A DNA stretch of 64,000 nt from Pomphorhynchus laevis (Eukaryota; Acanthocephala; Palaeacanthocephala; Echinorhynchida; Pomphorhynchidae), in the NCBI GenBank assembly GCA_012934845.2, contig WNNJ02001412.1, positions 62,001-126,000 of the forward strand, in the 5' to 3' direction. The stretch's first letter is position 1. Each line of letters opens with the position of its first letter. This document shows positions 53,811 through 64,000 of this stretch, in pieces. Under the pieces are notes generated by a model. That model ran no database searches. It was not told where the DNA came from and saw nothing but the letters and a program-made list of their open reading frames with translations. The translations under genes were made by a program, and so were the position numbers.

Positions 53811-56800
53811 CTATTCAAACGTAATACAAAACGCTTTAGTAAGCAAAGTCATCTCAGTTTTTGTACAGATTTTCGGTATTGTGCAAAACATTTGAAAGAA
53901 AAAAGAAATGATTATTTTAACATACAGAAGGTTAAATAGAAAATAACAGGGAAAACAAAAATTTAAGTCATCTTCGTACTTAATAACTTCATCTTCTGGA
54001 AGTCTTCTCCCATTTCTTATGGCCACAGATCCAGGGCATCTGCCCCCTCCAACCGATCCAACACTCCGCTTTTCGACTGAACCATCCGGGGTCTTTCACC
54101 CCTCCCCCGAAGAATCCAATCGGCGCGGACTATGTTGAGTAAAGGAGAGACGAGGAGCTTAAGAAACCTTAGTCTTTGCTCTGGAGGACGTCCTTTCGAA
54201 AATAAGACTAATCCCGAGATAGCCCAAGTGCCCCAAAGGCGCATCTGGGTTTTCTCTTTCAACGACAGATGCTGGGGCCGTTTTTGGGCCCATCTAGCTT
54301 TCTCCAGGATACGTTTAAGTCTATCCATGTCAGCTTTCGCCGACCAGTTCACCGTAACGCTGAATCCCAGGTATTTTACTCGACTTGTGAAGGTGGGGGA
54401 GTGGTTCATAGGCAAATATGGAGGAGAGCACAGAGAGTGCTTATCTCTTAAGTTTTTGCTTTGTTGCAAGGGTGCCATGAAAGGCGACGACCTGCGATTT
54501 TGCGGAGTTTAAAACAAGATTGGATTTGGGTAACTGGTCTTTTAAACTTAAAATGAATCAGCTGATGTCAGAGACTACGTCTTTACACCTGTGTCAAGTG
54601 AACAGGGCTGTGGTGACTTTAGCGTACACCACTAGATTTTGTTCGCGTTTAAATATTTTGAATAGATTAATGGAGGCAGCAAGATATAAGATAGGAGAAA
54701 GAGGTGAATCTAGAGGCTCTGGAGGGATCAAATTACGCCTACTGAAATAGTCGCGGATTTTACGCGCAAGCGCTTTTTCGTAAATCGACACGAGGACATT
54801 TCGAATCGAAATGGGTCGTAGGTCTTTAGGACATGAGCAGGATTTAACGTTAGGAATAAAAACTTTCTTACTAATATTGATCCCTGCTACATCGGATGGT
54901 GAGGCTAAAAGCATTGTGACGGCCACTTCCATTCTTTGATCGGCAGTCAAAAGCTGACAGACCCGAGAAGGAAGTGGAGCAAAGGATTTGGAGGTGCCCG
55001 GAAGTGGACACCAGGAGTTAAGGATATCCATAACAGATAGATCCCTACTCATTAAGTCCCCCCAAAGCGGGATTGGTTGATGTGATTGCGTGGCTTCATA
55101 GTTGTGTAGGGTTAGTGACTCCTCTAAAACTTTTTCAAGGCCTATCTTACCTATCCAACCCAATGCCCTATCCTTCCAACACACAAACTTATCCTTCTTG
55201 AAAATCTTCCAAAAGGAAGACTGAGAAGGGTTAAGACGAGCAATACTCGCCCTATCTCTACCCAGCTGGAACCTATATCTAGTGCTCCAGTATTCATTCG
55301 AGGGCCTGTCTGGCGGAAGCAGAGAGATTAGGAAGATTCAGCAATTTAGCTAGGACCTTGAGTTTTGTCGGAGTGATATTGAAAATGCTATCTTTGTAGG
55401 TAGTCGATAAAATCGCGGTAGCTTGCGAAGAGAGGTAGGTATTAAATTCGATTAAAATATCATTTCCTATTCTGGGAAAGAGTTGGATAGCCGCTTTAAA
55501 AAAAACACTCTGATCGGATCAAAGTGAAACCTCCTTCGAAGCAACGTATCTTCCTTAATCCTCCAACGAATTAGGTCATGAGAGGTGGACAGTTGTTGAC
55601 GCGACTGCTCCTTACAGAGGGGTTTAAACAACCACCTCGAGTGAAGCAGTAAAATGTCGAGGATAGAATTTGTAGATGTGCAATGAAAGGTAGAGGCTGG
55701 TGGTTTGTGAATAAGATAACCGTTCCTAGCTCTGCGAAGTGCTGCGTTGATCCAACGACCAGTTCTGTCGTTGATGTCCCTCAGTATCATGTCATATCCG
55801 CTGTCAATTATACTATTCAGGAGGTCACGGTTCTTGTGAATCTCTCCTGTTCGAATGTAGACATTGGCTAGACTGAGGCGTTTACCGTTCTTATTGAGTG
55901 AAACTGGACACGAGTAATTTAATAGGAGGAATGACCTGAATGAGCATTTAACTTAGCTCAAGAATCCTTGAGATGAAGATGAGTGAGGTGGGATATGTAC
56001 GGAGTATAGTGACAACAAATATGCTTTGGAATAAATCGAGTAATGTCCTGGGGGAGACGGATAGCCCGCGTCGCCTAAAGGACTATAACATCTGCATCTC
56101 TACCGGATAGAAGTCTAAGGGCAGAAACACCTCCTGAATTCCACTGAAGGATATTCAGTGAAAAAGGCTTACGAGTACTCTGCATTGTGATGTATTAGTT
56201 GGATTGGGGGATTGCCAACCTAGGCAGAGCTAGGTGCAGGAAGGTTGCCCTTCCCGCCACCAGTTCTGTGTAGGGTAGGCACTTGCCCCTGGGCAATGTC
56301 TTCATTTCCCCGGTTGTTAGACTTCGCCTTAATCATCTTTCCTAGCTTTAGGGATGGGACTAAATTTACCGGAGCCCTCTCTTTTTGGATGTTAGCGCAA
56401 CAGAGCAGACTGGAATTGCCGGAAACTAGAATAGAGCGGAAATATGAGACTGAACAAACTGTTCTGTCTGCTTCTTAGTTTCCGAACGGCTGAGGTTTAA
56501 TAACTTTATCAGCTCAGAATCCGTCATGCTTCTCGAGCTACTGGAGGCCGCTGCATCGGCGAATGATTTATTGATCTTAGAGGCTGAAGTGGAGAACTTA
56601 TTTAGGCACTATTTGAAAGTCACGCATTTTCGGCTCCATGCAGGGTGTGGCCACCACAATTGGAGCAAGCACATTGGGCCAAGCACTTTTTCCCCGCTGC
56701 AGTATCAAGACAAGAAGATGAGCCCCACATCCTACATGTAGCAGGGAGGGAGCAACTGGAGGCCCAGTGCCCCCACTTATGACACCTGTTACAGTTGGGT

Positions 56801-57500
56801 TAGGTGTATTCTTCTTTGCTCACAATTCTGAAACGTAGATTGAACCCCATAAAAGTGTTACAGGAACTTATCTCAAAAAGTTCTGCCTACCCCAAGGCAG
56901 CCGTGCAGAAACCAATGTTAATCGGAAAACCGTTCCTACCCAACAGAGGGCGGACGTTGGATAACTTGTACAAATTTTTTAACAGCTTGATGTCTTCCTC
57001 ATCAAGATGGGAAGGCACATTCGTAATCTTGAGTGATGACAGAATAGGCTTACACTTAAAAGATGCGATATCTGTAAAGTGCTTGTCAAAAAAATTATTG
57101 TAACTCGCCAGGATGTCCTGAGATGTAAAAGATATTCGTATACCAAGTTCGTTATAACGGATTGAATTATATATCACTTTATTCTGTAGAGTATATTTGT
57201 AAAATCACGTAGAAAACAATTGAAAAGCATATGCCTCTCTAGAGGCTTTTTAGCGTTATAATCCCCAAATTTACCATCTTGGAGATAGGGGAAGTAATTC
57301 CCCGTCAATAGGAACAATCGAAACGTTACTTACATTTGTACCAGGTTGAATAGGACTAGTTGTTACCTTTTTGTCGTCTGAATAACTGGAATTCGCCATC
57401 ATTTTTGCTGGAAATCCGTTTTTATTTGACGCACCGACGTAACAATTTTTGCCAAAAATAAATAAATAAATTTTGAGCAGCATCAGCAGCAAACCATTTT
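53811..57500 (-). mobile_element. LINE-B copy 3, broken
   Basis: Minus strand: ORF1 from about 57450 (MMANSSYSDDKKVTTSPIQP), frame 57177-56887 (ITNVPSHLDEEDIKLLKNLY), and knuckles near 56750-56640. Endonuclease at 55790-55467 (INDRTGRWINAALRRARNGY). RT at 55184-54594 (CPKDLRPISIRNVLVSIYEK) and 54478-54017 (TFTSRVKYLGFSVTVNWSAK). The 3' UTR runs to about 53811. The central RT catalytic blocks are deleted. Confidence 0.88.
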
Positions 57501-57559
57501 AACGCAGTATCGTGGAATTGTTGGCAAAAATGCAAGTGTCGGAGCTTTCAAAAGATTGT

Positions 57560-60500
57560 AACTTTATGCTGGACAATGGATGAAAAACAGAGCAGAACAA
57601 CGGTAAGAACAACTCTGTCTTCTGACAAGTAACGTTTCTGAAAAATCTCTGGGTGAGGGGTACTCCCTATATCCCCAAGTTAATCAATTTAGCGGTGATC
57701 TCACTCAAAGAACCGCTAGCGAGAAACAACCTTTTCAAAAATTTTCTAAAGAATTTTTCAGAGAAATACCTAAATATAATCTTATTTAACAAAGTAAAAT
57801 TCTTCGAACAGAGATCAAGATATCTTTCACTACTATGTTTCACTACCTATTTTCATTAAAATAGGCTACTACGTAGCCTATTTCAAAAATTTTTTAACGA
57901 ATCTAGGTACAATCACCGTAAAGCCTATAATGGCAGCAGTTAGAATATCCAAGTTGCCTACGTACCTTGATGGTGACGACATCCTGGAACTCAAATCTAG
58001 GTACAAGCTCGATTCCGTACGATCGCTAATCGGAAAAAACGGTCACCCATTACTGATTGGTTTTGCATCAGCCTCTATGGATCAGGCTGAGATTCTCTCG
58101 AAGTACTGTCTCAACCCCTTCCAGGGGTTTAATCTGAAATTTGAAATGGTTGCAGTTGAAAGATACACATACCCACATTGTAATAGGTGTCATGCTTAGG
58201 GGCACTGGTCTTCGAGCTGCTCCGAGCCAAATCTCTGTGGGGTTTGTGAATGTGGACATAACATTGTGTCCGGGATGAGGTGTACTTCTCCCACTTGTGC
58301 CTTCATTGCGACCCCCCACCCCGCTTGGTCACTAAAATGCCCAAAATTCAAAGCGTACAATGATGCGTTTAAGATCAACAATATACCGGCTTCCGAAAAT
58401 AAGAACCCTTGCTTTTTAAATGTTTCCAGACTACCTGACGACGAACTTCTGACGACTACTAATACCAGGATTATCGCGGCAGTAAAACGAATGGGAGACC
58501 TGATGTCAGCCCTGGCCGCGACCTTCTATGCCACGCCGTAATTACCCAAGCAAACTATTCCAGAATCCAAAAAGGGAAGCCTCGGCTCACGCCGTCCCCC
58601 ATAAAGATTGGAAAGCTGTTTAAGGGTAAAACGACCTCCAAGGGAAATAAAGATAACGCCCGTGGGCAAGTGCCCACTCTGGATGGCGCTAGTGGTGGAA
58701 GGGGTAACCCTTCCACCCCTAGATCCGTCTAGGGGTGAGGCAATTTCATACAGCTAACCTAACACAATGCAAAAGTACTCGTGAGCCTTTTTTCACTGAA
58801 TATTCTTTAGTGGAATTCGGGAGGAGCTTCTGCCCTTAGACTTCTATCTGGTAGAGATGCAGATGTTATAGTCCTTCAGGAGACGCGGTATTTGTGTCTC
58901 TCCCAGGGCATTACTCGATTATTTTCCAAAGCACATTTGTTCCTACAATACTCCGTACATAACCCCACCTCACTCCTCTTCATCCCAAGAACTCTTGATC
59001 TTAGTTAAATGCTCTTTAAGATCGTCCCTTCTTCTCAACTATTCTTGTTCAGCCCTTTCTTGCTTAGTAGTTTCACTCTGTAAGAACGGTAAACGTCTCA
59101 GTCTAGCCAATGTCTACATCCGTTCAGGGAAGATTCACAAGAACTGGGACCTCCTGGATAGGATTATTGATTGCGGCTATGACATGGTACTTGATGACTT
59201 CAACGACAGAACTGGTCGTTGGATTAATGCAGCACTCCGCAGAGCCAAGAACGGTTATCTTATTCACAATCCACCTTCCCTTAGTTTTCATTACACATCA
59301 ACGAATTCACTCCTCGACTTATTACTGATCCATTAGATGTAGTTGTTTAAACCCCTCTGTACGGAGCAGTCGCGTCAGCATCTGCCCACCTATCATGACT
59401 TGATTCGCTGGCGGATAGAAGAGTATACGCTGCTTAGAAAAATATTCCACTTTGATCCAATTAGAGTGGCTTTCTTTCAGACAGCTATCTAACGCTTTCC
59501 CGAATTGGGAATGAGAGTATAACCGAATTTAATTCCTACCTCTCTTCGCAAGCTACCGCGATGCTTCGACAACCTATAAAGGTCATATCCTTAGTCCCAC
59601 TCTGACAAAACTCAAGACCCTAGCATATTTGCTTCGTCTTCCCAATCTCTCTGCTTCTGTCAGACAAGTTCTCTCGAAAGAATATTGGTGTACTAGATAT
59701 ATATTCCAACTGGGTAAGGATAGGGCAAGTATTGCTTCCCTTAACCCAGCCCAGTCTTCCTTCTGGAAAATATTCAAGAAGGGAAGTTCGTTTGTCGGAA
59801 GGATAGGGCATTGGGTTGGATTGGTAATATAGGTCGTGATAAAGTTTTGGAGGAGTCACTATCCCTACATAACTATAGAGCCACTCAATCATCTCAGCCA
59901 ATCCCCCTTTGGGGAGACTTCAGAAGTATGGATTTATCTGTCACAGATATCCTTTACTTCTGGTGACCGCTTCCTGGCACCTCCAAATCCGTCGCTACAC
60001 TCTCTTCTCGTGCCTGTCAGCTTTTGACAGCCTTCAAAGAAGAGAAGTTGCCGTCACAATGCTATTAGCCGCCTCATTCGATGTGGCCGTCATCAACATT
60101 TGTAGACGAATATTTTTACCTAAGAACAATCCGGTCTCATGTGCTAAAGACCTGCAGACCATCTCGATTCAAAATTCCCTCGTTTCGATCTACGAAAAAG
60201 CGCTTGCGCGTAGAATCCGCGATAATCTAAGTAGGCGAAATTTAATCTCACCTGGTTTCCATGGGTTCGTCAAAGATCGCTCTGTTTATTCAGCTGTATG
60301 TGAAGTGCATCAGTTTTGTCAGGAGAATAGTCATCAACTTGCTGTGGCTGTTTTCATTGATTTTTCTACTGCATTTAATCGCATCTCTATTCTCTTTGTT
60401 ATCTCTTCTCTCAGGTTCCTTGGGTTACCTTCGAGAATTGTTAACAGGGTGGGGATCCTGCTGTACACCAAGCGATTCTATTATGAAGACGACCCTGATG

Positions 60501-61030
60501 CGCGTCAGTTCTACCCTATTACGGGTGTGCCCCAAGGATCTCGACTTTCTACTATCTTATATCTTGCTGCTTCCATGGCACCCCTGCAACAAAGCATAAA
60601 CTCACGAGATTAGCACTCTCTGCACTCCTCCATTTTGACTAATCACCCCTTTCTGTCTTCACGAGTCGAGTAAAATACCTGGTGTTCACTGTTACGGTGA
60701 ACTGGTCGGCGAAAGCTGACCTGGATAGACTCAAACGTATCATGAAGAGAGCCAGGTGATCCATGAAACGTGCCCAGCATATGTTATTGAAAGGGGAACT
60801 CAGATTGCCTCTGGAGCACTTGGGCTCTCCCGGGATTAGCTTTTTTCTCTAGAGGACATCCCCCAGAGAAAAGGCTAAGGTTTCTTAAGCAGCTCATCTC
60901 TCGTTTACCCAGCATAGTACGCCTCGATTGGACTCTTCGTGAGTGAAAGACCTCGGGTGGTTTAGTCGAAAGGCGGCGTGTGGGATTGGCTGTAGGGCTC
61001 AGATCACACCTGACCTGAGGCCGTAATGAG
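57560..61030 (+). mobile_element. LINE-B copy 4, broken
   Basis: Plus strand: ORF1 57930-58541 (VRISKLPTYLDGDDILELKS; knuckles HPHCNRCHA-like, GHWSS, CGVCECGHN, CTSPTCAF), a little over 600 bp with one stop inside the first knuckle. ORF2 begins near 58790. Endonuclease at 58995-59336 (YDMVLDDFNDRTGRWINAAL, with GDFN changed to DDFN), linker 59540-59960, RT 59909-60613 (CAKDLQTISIQNSLVSIYEK, FHGFVKDRSVYSAV, VFIDFSTAFNRI, GVPQGSRLSTILYLAAS) and C-terminal remnants to 61030. It is the most complete of the four copies and lies head to head with copy 3. Confidence 0.88.
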
Positions 61031-61044
61031 GAGGAAAAGAACAA

Positions 61045-61272
61045 ATGAAGAGTATTACTAGTTCGCAGTCAATCAACACTCGCAGTTCACAGTCAGTCAA
61101 CATTTTCAGTAAAGGATTAAAAACAACGGTAAAGCAAGTAGACAGATCACTGACAAGGAAAGTAAGACAAGCAGAGATGGGGGAGAGCCTCGAAGGGATC
61201 CTGACTAAAAGTAAGGATTTAGATTTAGAACATGTTTCATCTATTTATAACTCTCTTCAAATCTTCTTTTAA
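61045..61272 (+). other. Small ORF of 75 codons, function unknown
   Basis: ATG 61045 to TAA 61272. The product is Ser-rich at its N-terminus (MKSITSSQSINTRSSQSVN) and then basic/helical. It follows the LINE-B copy directly and may be part of that insertion or chance. No domain recognised. Confidence 0.2.
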
Positions 61273-61279
61273 GTCTTTG

Positions 61280-61865
61280 GAATTTTTTTTAAACCGTTAC
61301 GTAGAGAGAAGTATTTTATTAGAATGACATTTGAAAATGATGAAACAAAAAAGAAATTGCAAAGCACACACAATGCATGAATAAACAAATTTCTGAAAAA
61401 AAAGTATTTTATTCAAACACGTTAGAAATATATGGCGTATATCACGAAAATCATTTTTAACGAAGGAAAGAGAAAAAATGAATATATTAAACACATGGAT
61501 GGATTAAAAGTTAGGGACTTATCCCGGAGGGCGGCTGCAAATATAAAACGAATTCCTATCTACATCACGATACATCAATGCACATGATAAATTATATTTA
61601 AATAATTATAATTATAATTAAGTAATTTGAACCACTGTTCTATAATTGTTCAATTTATTACATCCGTTATTTAAACTGAGTGATTATCTTAAAATAAATG
61701 ATGCATTTGTTTAAATTTAGAATTTTAGGTCAACAAAAGCGTACAAATGAACAAATCATATTTTTTTGATGTAAAATCAGTAAGCAAAACAAAAATAAAT
61801 TAGTATTTTAATGTAAATGCAATATATGAAAATTAGAAACAATTATTACAAGTCACTGTTCTATA
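61280..61865. other. AT-rich spacer
   Basis: No supported gene or repeat between the LINE-B copy and the Naiad-like RT. Confidence 0.5.
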
Positions 61866-62850
61866 ATGGATAAAAAGGACATAAAAATTGAATCAGATAA
61901 TAAAACTATACCTATATTATATTGGAATCCAAAATTACATAAAAATCCAATAAAACCTAGGTTCATATGTAGTGCGTTTAAATGTACATTAAAACCACTT
62001 TCTGTTAATTTGAATAAAATAGTTAAAGTAATTAAAACACACTTTGAAAAATATTGCAAAGTATTCGAAATTAATACTGGTATAAAACACCATTTCAGTA
62101 TTAATTCTACAAAAGAATTTTTAGAACAGGCAAAAGGAATAAATTTTCAAAATATAAATACATACGATTTTAGTACGCTTTATACAAATCTAGATTAAGT
62201 AGATATTAAAGAAGCGTTAGAAAATATAATTAATCTTATATTCGGAAAAAGATATACATATATATGTTATAATAATTATATATAATAATTATATGTTATA
62301 TATAATAATATGCAGTGTCTTTAAAACCTCTCTCAGTTTTATTACTATACTTAAAGTAATTAAAACACACTTCTAAGGTAATCGAAATTAATACTGGTAT
62401 AAAACACTATTTCAGTATTAATTCTACAAAAGAATTTTTAGAACAGACAAAAGGAATAAATTTTCAAAATATAAATACATACGATTTTAGTACGCTTTAT
62501 ACAAAGATTCGTTAGAATCTTTATATAAGATTCTTTATATACAAAGATTCATTAGAATCTTTGTGTATATTCATTTATTAAAGATTCATTAGAAAAATTA
62601 ATTAATCTTATATTCGGAAAAAGATATACATATATATGTTATAATATCTATTACGCATATCTTACAAAAATTAAACAATCAAGTAAATATAAATATATGG
62701 ATAAAATTGAATTGATAGAAGCCTTAAATATTTTGATAAATCAAAATTATTTAAAAGTAGGGACATCTATATTTAGACAAATAAAAGGTGTTTCAATGGA
62801 TGATAATAGTAGTTCAATTATAGCTGGCATAATGTTAAGCTTTATATAAT
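61866..62850 (+). mobile_element. Naiad-like PLE reverse-transcriptase fragment
   Basis: ATG 61866 opens MDKKDIKIESDNKTIPILYW, then NPKLHKNPIKPRFI (RT motif 2 region of PLEs) and TYDFSTLYTNLD (motif A). A block of about 115 bp (62072-62190) is duplicated at 62389-62505. The later part reads SIFRQIKGVSMDDNSSSIIA (motif B region) near 62770. The last catalytic motif is lost. Broken. Confidence 0.75.
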
Positions 62851-63114
62851 ATGAATTTGTTTAAACTTGTTGTTTAAATTTTAAATTTTGTTGAATTGAA
62901 TAACTGTTTAAAAGATAAATCTCATTATGTAAATATATGAAATATAATTGACTTTATATTTGGATATTTATAATAAATCAAAATAACTAGGCAGTTTTTA
63001 GCATTTAATTTTTTTCCTATATATTGCAATCCACATATACACTGTATTTATGTGTGTATTTTTCTCTGGGATGACTCATTATATAAAGATTACAATATCA
63101 TTATATTATACAAT
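62851..63114. other. AT-rich spacer
   Basis: Nothing recognised; the plus-strand PLE ends and a minus-strand PLE begins. Confidence 0.45.
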
Positions 63115-63757
63115 TTAAACTACAATAATCGTTAATTAATCTTTGATTTATTGAACAAATAATATCTTTAGACAATATTCTTATATTTACATAAAGATCT
63201 TTTTTAGCTTTTTTTCTTAAAAGTTGTTTTAATATTTATAATTGTTCATTTATATACATATCTTTGTTAATATTTTTAACTCTATTTTTCCTATTCGTTT
63301 TATCACCATGACTTCTTGGTTTGCGTTTAACCGGATTATTACAATATAGTTGTTTATTATGTATTATACTACTTCTGCCAATTTCTTGTATTACGTCATT
63401 CAATCCTAATGGGTACATGGAATTAAGCGTTTTAATCCAAAAATCTTCTTTTTCTAATAGTTTTTGATTTCATATTGAAATGTTTTCTTCGATAATATGT
63501 TTTAAAATAAATAATTTACAGTTTTTAATATCATGTCCTATTAATCTCAAATGTTTATGAAATATAGTTTGACTATTATGCTGTATATTATATATGTGTT
63601 GCCTAAACCTAGTTTTTAACAGTTGATATGTTTTTCCAATATATTTCAATTTACATGTACATTGTATTAGATACACTACACCTTTTAACACTTTTATTTG
63701 ACAATCGTAAACGTGATTGTCTAATCGAGTTTGCGTTTCGACAATCACGCTTGACAT
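63115..63757 (-). mobile_element. Naiad-like PLE, N-terminal GIY-YIG domain and linker
   Basis: The minus strand, from 63757, reads QTRLDNHVYDCQIKVLKGVV, YLIQCTCKLKYIGKTYQLLK and FRQHIYNIQHNSQTIFHKHL, a GIY-YIG domain with a CxC motif just before the YIG. It is followed by HKHLRLIGHDIKNCKLFILK and, after a break, FWIKTLNSMYPLGLNDVIQE, PVKRKPRSHGDK and NKDMYINEQL. Linker sequence following GIY-YIG, with the RT expected after it, is the permuted layout of Naiad/Chlamys PLEs. Confidence 0.78.
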
Positions 63758-64000
63758 CTCGATCCTGCAAATGAGCGGGCGATATTATTGTCCTTATAAT
63801 TTTGTAAACTCTCAGATCTATAAATTTTAAATTTATTTTTCTTATTCCTTTTATCACCATGACTTCTTGGTTTGCGTTTAACCGGATTATTATAATATAG
63901 TTGTTTATTATGTATTATACTACTTCTGCCATTTCCTTGTACCACATCATTCAATCCTAACGTGTACATGAAATTAATCGTTTTAATCCAAAAATCTTCT
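63745..64000 (-). mobile_element. Second Naiad-like linker fragment at the window edge
   Basis: The minus strand repeats PLGLNDVVQG-like, NNPVKRKPRSHGDKRNKKNK and a short tail. The copy continues beyond 64000. Confidence 0.65.

Noticed and set aside
1-64000. CRISPR arrays, bacterial operons, rRNA
   Set aside because: The tandem repeats are satellites without spacers; the genes and splice sites are eukaryotic.

Overview
The window is AT-rich nuclear DNA from a metazoan, most likely an invertebrate. Evidence for this is the intron-containing SR-protein gene with GT-AG introns (one only 52 nt), a MOZART1 gene, and a heavy load of non-LTR and Penelope-like elements. I cannot name the species. 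Host genes fill only a few kilobases; most of the rest is transposable elements, satellites and AT-rich filler.

Layout. 1-956: a 392-bp satellite. 956-9312: a pair of ~1.5-kb inverted repeats around a 5.3-kb centre that holds an intronless 402-aa gene (5006-6214, possibly ATRIP-like), whose 5' end has been duplicated and then hit by a LINE. 9322-11540: a Penelope-like element (PLE) with a C-terminal GIY-YIG domain, bracketed by 52-bp inverted repeats. 11600-14100: relics of a second PLE type (Naiad-like, GIY-YIG domain permuted in front) and short dispersed repeats. 15331-26257, minus strand: an SRSF7/9G8-type splicing-factor gene with five coding exons giving 239 aa, plus a phase-compatible 290-codon RS-rich exon downstream that could be an alternative 3' end. 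Its large introns carry RTE-like LINE, Naiad and short-repeat debris. 27329-27526: MZT1, divergent from the SR gene across a 1.07-kb shared upstream region.

27735-61030 is a transposon graveyard. It holds LINE-A copies (27.7-29.9, 33.2-35.4 and 35.6-37.8 kb, minus), a 155-bp satellite (29.9-31.7 kb), a Ty3/Gypsy fossil (31.7-33.1 kb), a second LTR-element fossil (37.9-39.9 kb) and a broken CR1-like LINE-D (39.9-42.3 kb). It also holds an almost intact 4.3-kb CR1-like LINE-C (43.4-47.7 kb) with a 960-aa ORF2, and four broken copies of a zinc-knuckle LINE-B (48.6-61.0 kb). 61.9-64.0 kb holds further Naiad-like PLE pieces.

No CRISPR array, tRNA, rRNA or prokaryotic feature was found. The strongest host annotations are MZT1 and the SRSF7-like gene. 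The most unusual items are the inverted-repeat cassette around the 402-aa gene, the two possible RS-domain 3' ends of the SR gene, and the coexistence of canonical and permuted PLEs.
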